From: Edwardsiella tarda ATCC 15947 = NBRC 105688
Lineage (GTDB): Bacteria > Pseudomonadota > Gammaproteobacteria > Enterobacterales > Enterobacteriaceae
Direction: 5' to 3'
DNA length: 64,000 bases
NCBI RefSeq assembly: GCF_003113495.2
Contig: NZ_CP084506.1
Span: 2,728,001-2,792,000 of the forward strand
Positions 28,054 through 41,223 of the stretch are shown piece after piece; positions within the stretch are counted from its first letter, which is position 1, and every line of letters begins with the position of its first letter. A model generated the notes under the pieces. It was not told where the DNA came from. It ran no database searches and saw only the letters and a program-made list of their open reading frames with translations. Position numbers and translations under genes: made by a program.

Positions 28054-29013
28054 TCAGCAGTAGCCGTAGTTCATCAGGCGTTGATAGCGGCGATCGAGGA
28101 GCTCTTCGGTCTCCAACGCGTCCAGTTCAGCCAAATCGGCGACCAACTGCGTCTTCAGGGTAGCCGCCATGGTCTGCGGATCACGATGCGCGCCGCCCAA
28201 CGGTTCTGGGATCACCGAATCGATCAGCTTCAGCTCCTGTAGACGCGGGGCGGTAATGCCCATCGCTTCCGCGGCCAACGGTGCCTTGTCGGCGCTCTTC
28301 CACAGAATCGAGGCACACCCCTCCGGTGAGATCACCGAATAGGTGCTGTATTGCAACATGTTGACCTTGTCGCCCACCCCGATAGCCAACGCGCCGCCGG
28401 AGCCACCCTCACCAATTACCGTGCAGATCACCGGGACCTTCAAGCCGGACATCTCACGCAAGTTGCGTGCGATCGCCTCGGACTGACCGCGCTCTTCCGC
28501 CCCCACGCCCGGATAAGCCCCCGGGGTATCGATAAAGGTAATAATCGGTAAGTTAAAGCGCTCGGCCATCTCCATCAGGCGCAAGGCCTTACGGTAACCT
28601 TCCGGCGCAGGCATGCCGAAGTTGCGACGGATCTTCTCTTTGGTCTCGCGCCCCTTCTGATGACCAATCACCATCACTGGACGGCCATTCAGACGCGCCA
28701 TACCACCAACGATAGCTTTATCGTCGGCGAAGGCACGATCGCCAGCCAGTTCATCGAAATCGGTAAAGATATGCTGAATATAATCCAAGGTATAGGGACG
28801 ACGCGGATGACGCGCCAACTGAGCAATTTGCCAGGCTCCCAGATCGGAAAAAATCTTACGCGTCAGTTCAACACTCTTGTCACGCAGACGTTGAACCTCT
28901 TCGTCGATATTAATATCCAATTTTTCGTCTTGACGGCTGAGTGCGTTCAGCGAGTCGATCTTCGCTTCGAGTTCGGCAATCGGCTGTTCAAAATCCAGAA
29001 AATTCAGACTCAT
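28054..29013 (-). CDS. accA: Acetyl-CoA carboxylase carboxyltransferase subunit alpha
   Basis: Alpha subunit of the carboxyltransferase that makes malonyl-CoA with AccD. 319 residues, exact family length. Crotonase-fold signatures: [38 protein letters not shown] (read across about 125-162) and the oxyanion loop [12 protein letters not shown]. 12 bp after dnaE, so co-transcribed with it, as in E. coli. Confidence 0.98.
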   Translation of the reverse strand: MSLNFLDFEQPIAELEAKIDSLNALSRQDEKLDINIDEEVQRLRDKSVELTRKIFSDLGAWQIAQLARHPRRPYTLDYIQHIFTDFDELAGDRAFADDKAIVGGMARLNGRPVMVIGHQKGRETKEKIRRNFGMPAPEGYRKALRLMEMAERFNLPIITFIDTPGAYPGVGAEERGQSEAIARNLREMSGLKVPVICTVIGEGGSGGALAIGVGDKVNMLQYSTYSVISPEGCASILWKSADKAPLAAEAMGITAPRLQELKLIDSVIPEPLGGAHRDPQTMAATLKTQLVADLAELDALETEELLDRRYQRLMNYGYC

Positions 29014-29025
29014 AGTATTCCTATA

Positions 29026-32000
29026 TTAGTCAAATTCCAGTTCAACTTGTTCGTTCCCCACCAGCGTACGTAGATCGAGCAACAGACGATCTGTCGGCGT
29101 CACGCGCCAGGCCGCGCCAAAACGGACCCTGGCTCGCGCATCCGCGCGCTGATAATAGAGATGAACTGGGATCGTCCCCGAACGATGTGGTTCCAACGCT
29201 TCACGGAGACGGTTTAAAAGCTGATCATCAATTTGCCTGTCGGTCAGCGAGATGGCAAGTCCGCGAGCATATTTTTCACGGGCTTCGCTGATATCCATGA
29301 GCTCGCGGGCGATCATTTTAAGGCCGCCGCTAAAGTCATCAAAGCTGACCTGTCCACTGGCGATCAGGATACGGTCTTTTTCCAACAAATGCTGGTATTT
29401 TTCCAGCGCATCGGTGAACAACATCACCTCAAGACGACCGGAGCGATCGTCGAGGGTACACATCCCGATGCGGTTACCACGCTTGGTGGTCATCACCCTG
29501 GCGCCCAGCACCAGGCCAACGGCGGTGGTCATCTTACCACGCTCCGTCGGATGCATATCCTTCAGGCGACCGCCGCCAGCATAGCGTTCGATCTCCTTCA
29601 GGTATTGAGTGATCGGGTGGCCGGTCAGATACAGCCCCAAGGTCTCGCGCTCACCGTCCAACACCATCTGTGGTGGCCAGGGTGGCACACTACCATAGGA
29701 CTTCTCGACCTGCTCCGGCTCCTCGGCCAGGACACCGAACATATCGGCCTGGCCGATAGCCTCGGCGCGCGCATGCTGCTCGGCGGCCTTGAGTGCATCA
29801 TTCAACGAGCTCATCAACGCGGCACGATGCGGCCCCAAACGATCGAAGGCACCAGACATGATCAGCTTTTCCATCACCCGACGGTTCAGCTTCTTGGTGT
29901 CGGTTCGGGCGCACAGGTCGAACAGATCCTTGAAATAGCCCTGCTCACCGCGGTTACGCGCCTCGATGATCGCCTCGATAGGCCCCTCCCCTACCCCCTT
30001 GATAGCGCCGATACCGTAGACGATCTCGCCTTCATCATTGACGTGGAAGTGGTACTGCCCACTGTTGATGTCCGGCGGTAGGATCTTCAGCCCCATGCGC
30101 CAACACTCATCCACCAGCCCGACGACCTTGTCGGTGTTATCCATATCGGCCGTCATCACCGCCGCCATAAATTCCGCGGGATAGTGCGTCTTCAACCATA
30201 AGGTCTGATAAGAGACCAGCGCATAGGCGGCAGAGTGCGACTTGTTGAAGCCATAACCGGCGAACTTCTCCACCAGGTCGAAGATGTGCATCGCCAGCTC
30301 GCCGTCGACGCCGTTGTTCCTGGCTCCCTCCTCAAACACCGAGCGCTGCTTGGCCATCTCCTCCGGCTTTTTCTTCCCCATCGCACGGCGCAACAGATCC
30401 GCCCCGCCCAGCGAGTAGCCGGCCAGCACCTGGGCGATCTGCATCACCTGTTCTTGGTACAAGATGACGCCGTAAGTCGGCTCCAGCACCGGCTTCAAGC
30501 TTTCATGCTGCCACTCGCGGTCCGGGTAGGAGAGCTCCTCACGCCCATGCTTACGGTCGATGAAGTTATCCACCATCCCCGACTGCAACGGCCCCGGTCG
30601 GAACAACGCCACCAAGGCGATCATATCTTCGAAGCAGTCTGGCTTCAGCCGCTTGATCAGATCCTTCATCCCACGCGATTCCAACTGGAATACCGCCGTG
30701 GTTTCCGCGCGTTGCAGGATGTCGAAACTCTTCTGATCATCGAGCGGGATGGCGGCGATATCCACCGGCTCCAGCCCATGGCGAGCGCGACGCGCGTTGA
30801 TCATCTCCAACGCCCAGTTGATGATGGTCAGGGTACGCAGGCCGAGGAAGTCAAACTTCACCAACCCGGCATACTCCACGTCGCTCTTATCGAACTGCGT
30901 GACCGGATGATTCCCCTCGGCATCGCAATACAGTGGCGCAAAATCGGTGATCTTGGTGGGGGAGATCACCACCCCACCGGCATGTTTACCGGCGTTGCGT
31001 GTCACCCCTTCCAGCTTGCGGGCCATGTCGATCAGCGCGCGCACCTCTTCGTCCGCCTCGTAGATCTCCGGCAACTGAGGCTCCGCCTCGAAGGCCTTGG
31101 CCAAGGTCATGCCCGGATCGGGCGGCACCAGCTTGGAGATGCGGTCGACGAAGCCGTAAGGATGCCCCAGGACGCGACCGACATCACGGATCACCGCCTT
31201 GGCCGCCATGGTGCCGAAGGTGATGATCTGCGACACCGCCTCGCGACCATACATCTCGGCGACGTGATCGATCACCCGATCGCGTTTCTCCATGCAGAAG
31301 TCGACGTCGAAGTCGGGCATCGAGACACGTTCCGGGTTGAGGAAGCGTTCGAACAGCAGATCGAAGGCTAATGGATCCAGGTCGGTGATCTTCAGCGAAT
31401 AGGCGACCAGCGAGCCCGCACCAGAGCCACGCCCCGGGCCGACCGGTACCCCGTTATCCTTCGACCATTGGATAAACTCCATCACGATCAAGAAGTAGCC
31501 GGGGAACCCCATCTGGTTGATCACCTTCAGCTCGATCTCCAGACGCTCATCGTACGGCGGACGGCACCGCGCGCGCTCCGCCTCATCGGGGAACAGGAAC
31601 GTCAGACGCTCCTCTAACCCCTCGTGCGCCTTCTTCACCAGGAACGCTTCCGTCGTCATCTCCCCAGTCGGGAATTGCGGCAGAAAGTACTCGCCGAGGC
31701 GAATCGTGACGTTACAACGCTTAGCAATCTCTACGCTATTTTGCAGCGCCTCCGGCAGATCGGCGAATAGCTCGCACATCTCCGCCTCGCTACGCATATA
31801 TTGCTGAGCGCTATAGTTACGCGGACGCTTCGGATCATCCAGGGTATAGCCGTCATGGATCGCCACCCGGATCTCATGCGCGTCGAAGTCCGATGCCTCC
31901 AAGAAGCGGACGTCATTGCTGGCCACCAGCGGCAGATCACGCTGCTGCGCCAGCTCCACCGCCATGTGAAGGTAATTCTCCTCGTCGGGACGCCCGGTTC

Positions 32001-32514
32001 GCACCAGTTCGAGGAAATAACAATCGGGGAAGTAACGCTGGTAGAAATCGACGCATTCGTTGACCAACGCCTGATTACCGCGTAACAGGAGCTTACCGAC
32101 GTCACCCTGACGGGCGCCCGACAGCAAGATTAAGCCCTGGCGGTATTGCACTAACCAGTCACGATCGATGGTGGGACCCTCGGCACCGTAACCGCGCTGG
32201 TAGGCGTGCGAGATCAGTTGGGTCAGGTTCTGGTAGCCGGTATTATCGCTAGCCAGGATGGTCAACGACGCCAGCTCATCCCCCATCATCTCGCTACGCA
32301 CCAGCACATCGGCACCGACCAACGGCTTGATCCCGGCCCCATGCGCGCTGCCATAAAACTTCACCAGGCCGCACAGATTGGTATGATCGGTGATGGCGAA
32401 AGCGGGCATCCCCAGCGCAGCGACCTTCTTGACCAGGGGACTGGTCTTTGCCAGCCCGTCGATCATCGAATAGTCACTGTGCACATGCAGATGTATGAAA
32501 CGCGGCTCCGCCAT
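29026..32514 (-). CDS. dnaE: DNA polymerase III subunit alpha
   Basis: Replicative polymerase catalytic subunit, 1162 residues (E. coli 1160). N-terminal PHP domain ([13 protein letters not shown]), catalytic aspartates in [12 protein letters not shown] near residue 400, the tandem helix-hairpin-helix region, OB fold ([14 protein letters not shown]) and the C-terminal tau-binding tail. Downstream of rnhB with a 56-bp gap and directly upstream of accA. Confidence 0.98.
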   Translation of the reverse strand: MAEPRFIHLHVHSDYSMIDGLAKTSPLVKKVAALGMPAFAITDHTNLCGLVKFYGSAHGAGIKPLVGADVLVRSEMMGDELASLTILASDNTGYQNLTQLISHAYQRGYGAEGPTIDRDWLVQYRQGLILLSGARQGDVGKLLLRGNQALVNECVDFYQRYFPDCYFLELVRTGRPDEENYLHMAVELAQQRDLPLVASNDVRFLEASDFDAHEIRVAIHDGYTLDDPKRPRNYSAQQYMRSEAEMCELFADLPEALQNSVEIAKRCNVTIRLGEYFLPQFPTGEMTTEAFLVKKAHEGLEERLTFLFPDEAERARCRPPYDERLEIELKVINQMGFPGYFLIVMEFIQWSKDNGVPVGPGRGSGAGSLVAYSLKITDLDPLAFDLLFERFLNPERVSMPDFDVDFCMEKRDRVIDHVAEMYGREAVSQIITFGTMAAKAVIRDVGRVLGHPYGFVDRISKLVPPDPGMTLAKAFEAEPQLPEIYEADEEVRALIDMARKLEGVTRNAGKHAGGVVISPTKITDFAPLYCDAEGNHPVTQFDKSDVEYAGLVKFDFLGLRTLTIINWALEMINARRARHGLEPVDIAAIPLDDQKSFDILQRAETTAVFQLESRGMKDLIKRLKPDCFEDMIALVALFRPGPLQSGMVDNFIDRKHGREELSYPDREWQHESLKPVLEPTYGVILYQEQVMQIAQVLAGYSLGGADLLRRAMGKKKPEEMAKQRSVFEEGARNNGVDGELAMHIFDLVEKFAGYGFNKSHSAAYALVSYQTLWLKTHYPAEFMAAVMTADMDNTDKVVGLVDECWRMGLKILPPDINSGQYHFHVNDEGEIVYGIGAIKGVGEGPIEAIIEARNRGEQGYFKDLFDLCARTDTKKLNRRVMEKLIMSGAFDRLGPHRAALMSSLNDALKAAEQHARAEAIGQADMFGVLAEEPEQVEKSYGSVPPWPPQMVLDGERETLGLYLTGHPITQYLKEIERYAGGGRLKDMHPTERGKMTTAVGLVLGARVMTTKRGNRIGMCTLDDRSGRLEVMLFTDALEKYQHLLEKDRILIASGQVSFDDFSGGLKMIARELMDISEAREKYARGLAISLTDRQIDDQLLNRLREALEPHRSGTIPVHLYYQRADARARVRFGAAWRVTPTDRLLLDLRTLVGNEQVELEFD

Positions 32515-32570
32515 CGAACGATTACCCTTTAATACCAGAAAACAAACTCATACCGTGGAGGAATGAGCCA

Positions 32571-33164
32571 TCACAGGCCCAAGACCCGCTTCACCGGCGC
32601 AAAGCTGCGACGATGTTGATCGGTCGCGCCCAGCTCCGCCAGACGCGCCAGATGTAAGGCGGTAGGATAGCCCTTATGTTGGGCGAAACCATACGCCGGG
32701 TACTGACGATCCAATGCCGCCATCTCGCGGTCTCGGGTCACCTTGGCCAGGATCGAGGCGGCGCTGATCTCCGCGACGCGACTATCGCCCTTCACCACCG
32801 CCTGGGCCGCCATGGGCAAGGCTGGGCAACGATTGCCATCGATCAGCACCAAATCCGGCGGCAACGTCAGCCCCGCCACCGCGCGCTGCATCGCCACCAT
32901 GGTGGCCTGTAGGATATTCAGACGATCGATCTCCTCCGGCTCGGCACGGCCAAGGCTCCAGCACAATGCCTTCTCGACGATCTCGTCATACAGCGCGTTG
33001 CGCCGCTTCTCGCTTAACTTCTTCGAGTCCGCGAGCCCCCTGATAGGACGCGCCGGATCGAGGATCACCGCCGCCGTCACTACCGCGCCGACCAGCGGGC
33101 CACGCCCGACCTCATCCACACCGGCGATACGCTCGGCGGCAGGATAAATAAAGATATCACTCAT
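32571..33164 (-). CDS. rnhB: Ribonuclease HII
   Basis: Removes misincorporated ribonucleotides and RNA of RNA:DNA hybrids. 197 residues from ATG 33164 ([26 protein letters not shown]): catalytic DEVGRGP with Asp17-Glu18, [10 protein letters not shown], and [14 protein letters not shown]. The start overlaps the lpxB stop by 8 bp. The longer frame to 33230 lies inside lpxB and is not conserved. Confidence 0.96.
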   Translation of the reverse strand: MSDIFIYPAAERIAGVDEVGRGPLVGAVVTAAVILDPARPIRGLADSKKLSEKRRNALYDEIVEKALCWSLGRAEPEEIDRLNILQATMVAMQRAVAGLTLPPDLVLIDGNRCPALPMAAQAVVKGDSRVAEISAASILAKVTRDREMAALDRQYPAYGFAQHKGYPTALHLARLAELGATDQHRRSFAPVKRVLGL

Positions 33165-34341
33165 GCATCGACTCCTGAGGCCTATCGGCCAACGCCAGCA
33201 CCGCCTCGGCCGCCTGCTCGTCAGCGCCACAGCGGATCTGGCGATGCAGTTGCAGGAAGGTCTGCTTCAGCGCCTCGCTCTGCGCACCGTCGGCCAGCAA
33301 CGGCGTCAACGCCTGCGCCAGACGCGTGGGTTCACAGTCATGCTGCAACAGCTCCGGCACCAACTCGCGACCGGCCAACAGATTCGGCAGTGAGACAAAC
33401 TCGGTTTTCACCAGGCGTTGCGCCAGCCAGAAGGTGAAAGGCTTCATACGGTAGGCGACTACCATCGGACACTTGGCCAACATGCACTCCAAGGCCGCCG
33501 TCCCCGACGCCAGTAGCGCGGCATCGCTGGCGTACATGGCATTGCGCGCCTGACCATCCAGCAGATGCGCCGTCAGATCCGGCGCCACCTCGGCCTTGAT
33601 GCGCTCAAACTGTGCGCGACGACGGGCGTTGACCAGCGGCACCACGATCTGCAAGTCGGGGTAATGCTGGCGCAATAGCAATGCGGTACGCAAAAAATCG
33701 GCGCTCAGCATCTCCACCTCGGCGCTACGACTGCCGGGCAGTAATGCCAGACAGCGCGCGTCGGCGGCGATCCCCAACGCCTGACGTGCCGCGGCGCGAT
33801 CCGGCACCAACGGCATCGCATCGGCCATGGTATGGCCGATGAAGCGACAGGGAACATTGAAACGATCGTAGAAGGCTTTCTCAAATGGTAAGAAGGCCAA
33901 CACCAGATCGGTAGCGCGGCCAATCTTAAATACCCGCTTCTGACGCCAGGCCCAAACGGAGGGGCTGACATAGTGGATGGTGCGAATCCCCCGCTGATGC
34001 AGGCGCCCCTCCAGAGTCAGGTTGAAGTCCGGCGCATCGATACCGACGAAGACATCGGGCTGCAACGCCGTAAAGCGTCGCGTTAACTCCCGCCGAATCG
34101 TTAACAGACGCGGCAGGCGCTCCAGCACCTCGACGATCCCCATCACCGCCAGCTCTTCCATCTCGAACCAGGCTTCACAGCCCTCGGCCTGCATCAAGGG
34201 ACCCGCTACGCCGACGAAGCGCGCGTCGGGATGACGCGCCTTCAGTGCGCGGATCAGGCCGGCTCCGAGAATATCGCCGGAGGTTTCCCCGGCGACCAAA
34301 CCAATGGTTAGCGGGCGTTGGCCCAATGCTGCCTGCACCAT
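33157..34341 (-). CDS. lpxB: Lipid-A-disaccharide synthase
   Basis: Glycosyltransferase (GT19) joining UDP-2,3-diacylglucosamine and lipid X to the lipid A disaccharide at the inner-membrane face. 394 residues; motifs [38 protein letters not shown] and [11 protein letters not shown] slightly longer N-terminus than E. coli (382). It follows lpxA by 3 bp and overlaps rnhB by 8 bp, inside the lpxD-fabZ-lpxA-lpxB run. Confidence 0.97.
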   Translation of the reverse strand: MVQAALGQRPLTIGLVAGETSGDILGAGLIRALKARHPDARFVGVAGPLMQAEGCEAWFEMEELAVMGIVEVLERLPRLLTIRRELTRRFTALQPDVFVGIDAPDFNLTLEGRLHQRGIRTIHYVSPSVWAWRQKRVFKIGRATDLVLAFLPFEKAFYDRFNVPCRFIGHTMADAMPLVPDRAAARQALGIAADARCLALLPGSRSAEVEMLSADFLRTALLLRQHYPDLQIVVPLVNARRRAQFERIKAEVAPDLTAHLLDGQARNAMYASDAALLASGTAALECMLAKCPMVVAYRMKPFTFWLAQRLVKTEFVSLPNLLAGRELVPELLQHDCEPTRLAQALTPLLADGAQSEALKQTFLQLHRQIRCGADEQAAEAVLALADRPQESMHE

Positions 34342-34344
34342 AGA

Positions 34345-35133
34345 TTAACGGATGATGCCACGCGTAGAGCGGGCGAAGAAGTCAACAAACAACTGCACCG
34401 CCGGCTGCTGCTGCGCCAGGGCCTCGATCTCCGGCTTCGCCTCCTCCAGCGTCTTACCGCTACGATAGAGGATCTTGTAGGCGTTACGGATCGCCTGCAG
34501 GGCACTCTTATCGAAGCCACGACGCTTCAGCCCTTCCAGATTCAGGCCATACGGGGTGGCGTGGTTACCTTGAGCAATCACGTACGGCGGCACATCCTGC
34601 GCCACGCCGGAACAGCCACCGACCATCACATGGGCACCGATCACGCAGAACTGATGCACCGCCGTCATGCCACCGATGATCGCATAGTCATCGATGGAGA
34701 CATGGCCACCCAAGGTCGCGTTATTCGCCAGAATACAACGATCGCCGATCACACAGTCGTGCGCAACGTGGGTATTGACCATCAGCAGGTTATCGCTACC
34801 GATACGTGTCAGACCACCGCCTTGCGCCGTACCGCGATGAACGGTGACGCTCTCGCGAATGCGGTTACGATCGCCAATCTCAACACGGGTCGGTTCACCG
34901 GCATACTTCAGATCCTGATTCACTTCGCCGAGGGTGGCGAACTGATAGATCTGGTTGTCGCGGCCGATTTTGGTGATCCCATTGACCACCACATGGGACT
35001 TGAGCACGCTGCCCGCACCGATCTCGACGTGAGAACCGATATAGCAGAAGGGGCCGATATGAACTCCGGCGCCAATCACCGCGCCATCTTCAACAATGGC
35101 ACTGGGATGGATAAAGGCGGTTTGATCTATCAC
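34345..35133 (-). CDS. lpxA: UDP-N-acetylglucosamine acyltransferase LpxA
   Basis: First step of lipid A synthesis, adding 3-hydroxymyristate from ACP to UDP-GlcNAc. 262 residues, the same as E. coli. A left-handed beta helix of hexapeptide repeats fills the first two thirds; catalytic His lies in [11 protein letters not shown] (about 125) and the acyl-chain ruler region reads [11 protein letters not shown] (His about 191). Between fabZ and lpxB with 3-bp gaps on both sides. Confidence 0.98.
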   Translation of the reverse strand: MIDQTAFIHPSAIVEDGAVIGAGVHIGPFCYIGSHVEIGAGSVLKSHVVVNGITKIGRDNQIYQFATLGEVNQDLKYAGEPTRVEIGDRNRIRESVTVHRGTAQGGGLTRIGSDNLLMVNTHVAHDCVIGDRCILANNATLGGHVSIDDYAIIGGMTAVHQFCVIGAHVMVGGCSGVAQDVPPYVIAQGNHATPYGLNLEGLKRRGFDKSALQAIRNAYKILYRSGKTLEEAKPEIEALAQQQPAVQLFVDFFARSTRGIIR

Positions 35134-35136
35134 GTA

Positions 35137-35592
35137 TTAAGCCTCACGGTTACGAGCGCACATCATGGACGCCTCGCAGACGATCTTGCCGTCAACCTTG
35201 GCAACACCGTTGAAGCGCGCCACACCACGACGCTCCTTGAGAAACTCGACTTCCAGAATCATCTGATCGCCCGGGTGTACCGGACGTTTAAAGCGGGCAT
35301 CATCGATACCGGCAAAATAGTACAGCTCGCCCGGCTCCAGTTTACCCACGCTCTTAAATGCCAGGATACCGGTGGCCTGTGCCATCGCTTCGAGGATCAG
35401 TACCCCGGGGAAAATCGGCTTGCCCGGGAAGTGGCCCTGGAAAAACGGCTCGTTGAAGGAGACGTTCTTCACCGCACGCAGAAACTTACCCTCTTGGTAA
35501 TCCAACACACGGTCAACCAGCAGGAACGGGAAACGATGCGGCAGTAGTTCTAAGATCTCTGAAATATTGAGAGTATGAGTGTCAGTAGTCAA
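35137..35592 (-). CDS. fabZ: 3-hydroxyacyl-ACP dehydratase FabZ
   Basis: Hot-dog dehydratase of fatty acid elongation; competes with LpxA for 3-hydroxymyristoyl-ACP. 151 residues with catalytic His54 in FQGHFPGKP and Glu68 in [10 protein letters not shown], and the conserved [14 protein letters not shown]. 3 bp upstream of lpxA; 109 bp after lpxD. Confidence 0.98.
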   Translation of the reverse strand: MTTDTHTLNISEILELLPHRFPFLLVDRVLDYQEGKFLRAVKNVSFNEPFFQGHFPGKPIFPGVLILEAMAQATGILAFKSVGKLEPGELYYFAGIDDARFKRPVHPGDQMILEVEFLKERRGVARFNGVAKVDGKIVCEASMMCARNREA

Positions 35593-35701
35593 AATACTCT
35601 TCCTGTAAAAAAACGGATGTCAAACAACACGGCCTGCCTCACTCCGCAAGGGAAGGTGATGCAGGCCGCAAATCGGATTGGGCCTGGTGGCCCGGCGGGC
35701 A

Positions 35702-36724
35702 TTAATCGCTGTGAACTTTCTTTTCGACAGCCTTGAGACGCTTATTGATCTCGTCAATATTCATCACCAATGCGGCCGTCTTACGCCAGGTCTTATTCGG
35801 CTGTAGCGGAATACCCGAAGAGTAGATGCCGGGTTCGGTGATCGGACGCATCACCATGCCCATCCCCGTCACCACCGCCTGATCGCAAATTTCCATGTGG
35901 CCATTGATCACGCTGGCGCCGCCAATCTGGCAATAACGGCCAATCTTGAGGCTACCGGCCATGATAACACCACCGGCAACTGCTGTATTGTCGCCAATCA
36001 TGACGTTGTGCGCAATCTGGCACTGGTTGTCGATAATCACGCCGTTACCGATCACGGTATCATCCAACGCGCCGCGATCGATAGTGGTACAGGCGCCGAT
36101 CTCGACACGATCGCCGATACGCACGCTGCCCAACTGCGGAATCTTCACCCAGTTACCACGCTCGTTCGCGTAGCCGAAGCCATCACTGCCGATCACCGTA
36201 CCCGACTGCACCAAGCAGTGTGCGCCGATCTCGACCTGATGATAGACGCTGACGTTGGCCCACAGGCGGGTGCCGGCGCCAATCTTGGCAAACTTACCGA
36301 TGAAACAGCCCGCGCCGATGATCGCCCCTTCGCCCAGCTCCACGCCCTCTTCGATCACCGCATTGGCGCCGATAGAGACATGAGCGGCCAGCTTGGCCGT
36401 CGGATCGATCACCGCGCTCGCCGCAATGCCGCTCGCCGGTTGTGGCGTACTGTCCATCAGCTGTGCCATCAACGCGTAGGTCAGGTAGGGATTCTTCACT
36501 ACCAATGCCGACGAGGGGCAATAGGCCAGATCCGCTTGCGTCAACACCACGGCGCCAGCCTGGCAGGCGGCCAATTGCTCACGATAGCGGCTGTTGGACA
36601 GAAAAGTAATCTGGTTCGCTTGTGCTGAATGCATCGACGCCACGCCGGTGACGACGAGATCGCCATCACCGTGTAGTTCGGCATTCAACTGCTGAGCAAG
36701 GTCAGCCAGTCGAATTGAAGCCAT
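35702..36724 (-). CDS. lpxD: UDP-3-O-(3-hydroxymyristoyl)glucosamine N-acyltransferase LpxD
   Basis: Third step of lipid A synthesis. 340 residues: an N-terminal uridine-binding domain (about 1-100), a hexapeptide-repeat beta helix with catalytic His near 239 ([13 protein letters not shown]), and a C-terminal helical tail. Starts 3 bp after the skp stop, so it is translated from the skp transcript. Confidence 0.98.
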   Translation of the reverse strand: MASIRLADLAQQLNAELHGDGDLVVTGVASMHSAQANQITFLSNSRYREQLAACQAGAVVLTQADLAYCPSSALVVKNPYLTYALMAQLMDSTPQPASGIAASAVIDPTAKLAAHVSIGANAVIEEGVELGEGAIIGAGCFIGKFAKIGAGTRLWANVSVYHQVEIGAHCLVQSGTVIGSDGFGYANERGNWVKIPQLGSVRIGDRVEIGACTTIDRGALDDTVIGNGVIIDNQCQIAHNVMIGDNTAVAGGVIMAGSLKIGRYCQIGGASVINGHMEICDQAVVTGMGMVMRPITEPGIYSSGIPLQPNKTWRKTAALVMNIDEINKRLKAVEKKVHSD

Positions 36725-36727
36725 GCC

Positions 36728-37225
36728 TTATTTAACCTGTTTCAATACTTGAGCAGTGATATCGTCAGACGGCTGAGAATAGGCCAACGCGTTGGCGTCG
36801 ATCACCATATCGTAGCCCTTATCTTTCGCCACGCTGCGTACCGCATCTTGGATACGGCTCAACAGCTTGTTGCGCTCTTCCATCTGGCGACGACGATTGT
36901 CCTGTTCGAAGGCTTGCGCCTTACGGGCGAAGGTTTCACGCTGTGCCGTGATCTCCTTTTCTAACCGAGTACGCTCACTGGCTTTCATGGTGGAGCCATC
37001 GCGCTGCAAACGTTGCATCTTCGTCTGTAGATCGCGCTCCATCCCTTGCAACTCGGTCGCACGACTCTTGAACTCGCTCTCCAGCTGCTTCGCCACCGCT
37101 TCACGCTGTGGCAATTGCTGGAAGATGCTAGCAACGTTGACAAAGGCAATTTTCTCAGCAGCCTGTACGTTGGCAGAGACTGCCATTGCGACGCTTAAAC
37201 CCGCGGCATATAACCACTTTTTCAC
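36728..37225 (-). CDS. skp: Periplasmic chaperone Skp (OmpH)
   Basis: Trimeric periplasmic holdase for outer-membrane proteins. 165 residues from GTG 37225, preceded by AAGGAG; the E. coli gene also starts at GTG and the reading frame upstream is not conserved. Signal peptide [22 protein letters not shown], then the trimerisation core AEKIAFVNV and long coiled-coil tentacles rich in Glu, Arg and Gln, ending [11 protein letters not shown]. Between bamA (202 bp) and lpxD (3 bp). Confidence 0.96.
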   Translation of the reverse strand: MKKWLYAAGLSVAMAVSANVQAAEKIAFVNVASIFQQLPQREAVAKQLESEFKSRATELQGMERDLQTKMQRLQRDGSTMKASERTRLEKEITAQRETFARKAQAFEQDNRRRQMEERNKLLSRIQDAVRSVAKDKGYDMVIDANALAYSQPSDDITAQVLKQVK

Positions 37226-37427
37226 TTTGAACTCCTTACCATCACCTAGTTGTGTCAATGACACGTCACTGCACAGGCGCCGACCCATCGTGTCTCACCA
37301 CGTCCAGAGAAAAGAACGCGCTGAGCGGAGCATATGCAAAAAAGGGGCGGATGCGATCCCGCACCTTTATACCTAAAGGCCTGCGCAGATGAGTCCGCCA
37401 GGCCTCTCTCAGATAGCGCGTAGCCGG

Positions 37428-39815
37428 TTACCAGGTCTTACCGATGTTGAACTGGAACTGCTCCGACTTATCACCCTCATATTTCTTAACCGGTTGAGCG
37501 TAGGAGAACACCAACGGGCCGAGCGGTGACATCCACTGTAGCGCCACACCGGCAGACATGCGCACGTTGGTCGCTTTACTGTAGTCCGGTAGGGCCGGAT
37601 AGGCCGCATGATCCCAGTTAGTATCCCATACGGTACCGGCATCCATAAACACGGAGGTTCGCAGGGAGTTAGCATACTGCTCGCTGACGAACGGCGTCGG
37701 GGTAATCAACTCCAGGCTGGCAACCGCCATGGCATTACCGCCCACCGCATCGTTGTCGCTGGTCTTGCTGGTATCCACGCTACCATTGCTATTCAGATAA
37801 ACCGCTTTCGGACCGATGTTATTCGACTGGAAGCCACGCACGGTACCTGAACCACCGGCATAGAAGTTCTCATAGAACGGCATCTCTTTGCCGCCGAAGC
37901 CGTTGCCATACCCCAGACGGGTCCGCCCCAACACGACCCAAGTACGATCTTGGTTAATCGGGAAGTAGCTCTGGCTGTCAAAGGTCAGCTTGTAATATTC
38001 GTTATCGGAGCCCGGCAGGGTTATCTTACCGTTCAACGACGCCTTATTACCGGCCGTCGGGAAGAAACCGCGATCCAGGTTGTTATAAGCCCAACCGGCG
38101 GTCCAGGTATAATCGTTCGCCTTGTAGCTGGCGCTGTTACTATCGCTCGGGTTCTGACCCACGGAGCGCAGATAACGCCACATCGACACCTGTGGCTGCA
38201 TATCAGACAGGTCGTTATGCACATAACCCAGGCCGGTACGCAGCGAGTTATTTTCGTTGATCGGGAAACCTAAGGTACCATCGAAACCATAGCTGCTGTT
38301 GGTGTAGTCAGACAGATCGGCGTCGTTGGCTTTAAAGTCATTATAGAACAGGCGTCCGCCCAGGCTGACCCCATTCACCGTAAAGTACGGGTCGGTCAGC
38401 GACAGCTCGGCATAGGTCTGATAGTCGTTCTTGGTACCGTTAATCGCCACCACGTTGCCGGTGCCCAGCCAGTTATCCTGCTGTACCCCGACCTGGAAGC
38501 TAACGCCACTCTCGGTACCATAGCCGATACCGAAGTTAAAGCTACCGGTATTGCGCTCTTTCACCTTGTAGATCACATCGACCTGATCCGGCGTACCCAG
38601 CACGCGTTGGGTCTCGACGTCGACGTTTTCAAAGTAGCCGGTACGGTTCAGACGCTCTTTACCCTGCTCGACCTGATCGCTCCCCAGCCAAGACCCTTCC
38701 ATCTGACGCATCTCACGACGCAGTACCGAGTCTTTGCTGGTATCGTTACCGACGAAACGGATCTGACGAACATAGTAGCGGTTACCGGCATCGATATTCA
38801 TATGCAGGATAACGGTCTTATCCTTGTCATTGATCTCCGGCTGCGTCTGTACGCGTGGGTAGGCATAACCATAGCGACCCAACAGCTGCTTGATCTCGTC
38901 TTCCATCTTGGTGACCTTGGCGCCGTTGTACAACTCGCCCGATTCTACCTTAGTCAAACGACCGATCTCGGCGCTGTAACCCGCCATATTGCCGGTGACA
39001 TCCACCCCTTGCAGCTTATACTGATCGCCTTCGGTGATGTTGATGGTGATGTAGATACCTTTCTTATCCGGCGTCAGGCTGACCTGGGTCGAGTTAATCG
39101 CAAAACGCGCATAACCACGATCCAAGTAATAACTGCGCAGAGCCTCCAGATCACCGGCCAGCTTCTGTTTTTGATACTTACGGTCGGCCATCAGGTTCCA
39201 CCACGGCACATCATCGCGCAGTTGGAAGTGACCCAACAGATCGGCGCTACTGAAGGCATGGTTACCCACGATGTTGATCTGCTGGATTTGCGCCGACTTA
39301 CCCTCGGTAAACACCAGCTTCAGATCCACGCGATTACGTGGCAACGGCGTTACCACCGCCTTCACCGTAGCGTTATATTTACCGACGCTGTAGTAGAAAT
39401 CCTCCAGCCCCTTCTCGATGCTGGACAGGGTGGTGCGATCCAACGCCTCGCCGACACGGACCCCGGAAGCCTCCAGGTTCTGTTTCAGCATCTCATCCTT
39501 CACCGACTTGTTACCGGAGAAGGTAATGCTGGCGATGGTCGGACGTTCCTTAACCTGGACGATCAGATTATTACCATCACGCAGGACACGCACATCCTCG
39601 AAGTTTCCGGTGGCGTACAACGCGCGGATGGTATTACTCAAATCCTCATCAGAGACGGTATCGCCTACGCGAACCGGCATGTTAAGTAACGCCGCACCGA
39701 CGGCGACCCGTTGCAGTCCTTCGAAATGAATATTTTTCACTACGAAACCATCTGCACCGTATACGGTTGCGCTGCCAAACAGCAGCGACGCTAAGAGCAA
39801 CTTTTTCATCGCCAT
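37428..39815 (-). CDS. bamA: Outer-membrane protein assembly factor BamA
   Basis: Core of the BAM complex. 795 residues: signal peptide (cleavage near residue 20, TVYGADG), five POTRA domains (about 22-420) and a 16-strand Omp85 barrel ending in a C-terminal Trp (FNIGKTW). The loop-6 VRGF motif is present ([12 protein letters not shown]). The extracellular loop after it is short and lacks the two cysteines of E. coli BamA, accounting for most of the 15-residue length difference. Downstream of rseP by 34 bp. Confidence 0.98.
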   Translation of the reverse strand: MAMKKLLLASLLFGSATVYGADGFVVKNIHFEGLQRVAVGAALLNMPVRVGDTVSDEDLSNTIRALYATGNFEDVRVLRDGNNLIVQVKERPTIASITFSGNKSVKDEMLKQNLEASGVRVGEALDRTTLSSIEKGLEDFYYSVGKYNATVKAVVTPLPRNRVDLKLVFTEGKSAQIQQINIVGNHAFSSADLLGHFQLRDDVPWWNLMADRKYQKQKLAGDLEALRSYYLDRGYARFAINSTQVSLTPDKKGIYITINITEGDQYKLQGVDVTGNMAGYSAEIGRLTKVESGELYNGAKVTKMEDEIKQLLGRYGYAYPRVQTQPEINDKDKTVILHMNIDAGNRYYVRQIRFVGNDTSKDSVLRREMRQMEGSWLGSDQVEQGKERLNRTGYFENVDVETQRVLGTPDQVDVIYKVKERNTGSFNFGIGYGTESGVSFQVGVQQDNWLGTGNVVAINGTKNDYQTYAELSLTDPYFTVNGVSLGGRLFYNDFKANDADLSDYTNSSYGFDGTLGFPINENNSLRTGLGYVHNDLSDMQPQVSMWRYLRSVGQNPSDSNSASYKANDYTWTAGWAYNNLDRGFFPTAGNKASLNGKITLPGSDNEYYKLTFDSQSYFPINQDRTWVVLGRTRLGYGNGFGGKEMPFYENFYAGGSGTVRGFQSNNIGPKAVYLNSNGSVDTSKTSDNDAVGGNAMAVASLELITPTPFVSEQYANSLRTSVFMDAGTVWDTNWDHAAYPALPDYSKATNVRMSAGVALQWMSPLGPLVFSYAQPVKKYEGDKSEQFQFNIGKTW

Positions 39816-39849
39816 CGTTGTTATGCGTTCTTCCTAACAATCCCGCGCA

Positions 39850-41205
39850 TTAAAGTCGCGAGAAATCATTGAAAAGTGCAAGCCCCATAAACAGCATCAG
39901 CAGAATCGTGCCGATGCGATAGCCGAAAGCCTGAACTCGCTCGGACACCGGCTCGCCCTTGAGCTTTTCCAGCGCAAGAAACAGCAGATGTCCCCCATCA
40001 AGAACCGGTAAAGGGAACAGGTTGATGATCCCCAAGTTAACGCTGATCAGCGCTAAAAACATCAGGTAATACACCAAGCCATACTCGGCCGCCGCTCCCG
40101 CCCCCTGTGCTATGGAGAGAGGGCCGCCCAGATTATTTAACTTCACATCACCGGTAATCAGTTTACCCAGCATGGAGACCGTCAGCTTCATCAGCTGCCA
40201 AGTCTTATCCGTCGCCTGATACAGTGCCACGAAAGGCCCGTACTGACGAATAGTTTTGTACTCTTCCGGCAAGGGAATCACTTGCGGCACGACGCCGGCG
40301 AAACCCTGTTCTTGGCCGCGCGCGACACGCCGACTCTCCGGCGTTAACGCCAGCGTTAGCGGACTACCATTCCGCTCAACCGACAGCGCTAACGTATGCC
40401 CGGGGTTATCACGAATTAGCAGGGCAAAATCACGCCAACCATTAATCGAATCGCCATTGACTTTAACGATCCTGTCCCCTACTTGTAAACCTGCTTTCTC
40501 CGCCGCCGATCCCTTTTGTAACGCGGCTACCACGGGCTCGATGGTCGGCCCACGCGGAATGATACCCAGCGATACCACCGGATCCTGCCGCTCGGGGTCG
40601 AAACGCCAGTCGCTGAGGTCAAGAGTCTTCGTCGTAACCCGATCGCTGCCAAACGGCCCGACCCCCAAGGTAGTTGAGCGGTCGCCGATCTGCCCGACCA
40701 GTGCCAAACGAACCGACTCCCAATCCGGTGTATCGACACCGTCAACCGCCTTCAGTTCCATTCCCGGCGCAATATGCGCAGCGGCGGCGATAGAATCCGG
40801 CGTGACCTCCGCGATGACCGGACGCACGCTGGGCACGCCGATGACGAACACCAGCCAATAAGCGAGGATAGCGAATAAGAAATTAGCGATAGGGCCGGCG
40901 CTGACGATCGCGGCGCGCTGCGCCACGCTCTTATTGTTGAATGCCTGATGACGGAACTCGGGCGAGACGCTCTCGACTCGCTCGTCCAACATCTTGACGT
41001 AGCCCCCCAGCGGGATCAGCGCGACGACAAACTCGGTACCCCGGCGATCGACCCGACGCCACAGCGCCTTGCCGAAACCGATGGAGAAGCGCTCGACACG
41101 CACACCACAACGGCGCGCCACCCAAAAGTGACCAAACTCGTGTACGGTGATTAATACGCCTAACGCCACCAAGAACGCCGGTAATCCCCATAGGATATTA
41201 CTCAT
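39850..41205 (-). CDS. rseP: Intramembrane zinc protease RseP
   Basis: Site-2 protease that cleaves RseA in the sigma-E cascade and clears signal peptides. 451 residues; zinc motif HEFGH at 22-26 (His22, Glu23, His26), two PDZ domains (about 115-310), and the third ligand in LPVLDGGHL near 403; four membrane segments expected. Between cdsA and bamA, as in E. coli. Confidence 0.97.
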   Translation of the reverse strand: MSNILWGLPAFLVALGVLITVHEFGHFWVARRCGVRVERFSIGFGKALWRRVDRRGTEFVVALIPLGGYVKMLDERVESVSPEFRHQAFNNKSVAQRAAIVSAGPIANFLFAILAYWLVFVIGVPSVRPVIAEVTPDSIAAAAHIAPGMELKAVDGVDTPDWESVRLALVGQIGDRSTTLGVGPFGSDRVTTKTLDLSDWRFDPERQDPVVSLGIIPRGPTIEPVVAALQKGSAAEKAGLQVGDRIVKVNGDSINGWRDFALLIRDNPGHTLALSVERNGSPLTLALTPESRRVARGQEQGFAGVVPQVIPLPEEYKTIRQYGPFVALYQATDKTWQLMKLTVSMLGKLITGDVKLNNLGGPLSIAQGAGAAAEYGLVYYLMFLALISVNLGIINLFPLPVLDGGHLLFLALEKLKGEPVSERVQAFGYRIGTILLMLFMGLALFNDFSRL

Positions 41206-41223
41206 CGCCTCTCCCCCACCGTG

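Noticed and set aside
30235..31371. 378-codon open frame on the plus strand opposite dnaE
   Set aside because: Shadow frame within dnaE; high His, Arg and Gln content is typical of reverse-complemented high-GC coding DNA.
34318..35547. 409-codon open frame on the plus strand opposite lpxA and fabZ
   Set aside because: Spans two well-conserved genes on the other strand and has no recognisable fold.
38607..39689. 360-codon open frame on the plus strand opposite bamA
   Set aside because: Antisense shadow of a conserved gene; composition reflects bamA codon bias, with no ribosome binding site or recognisable domain.
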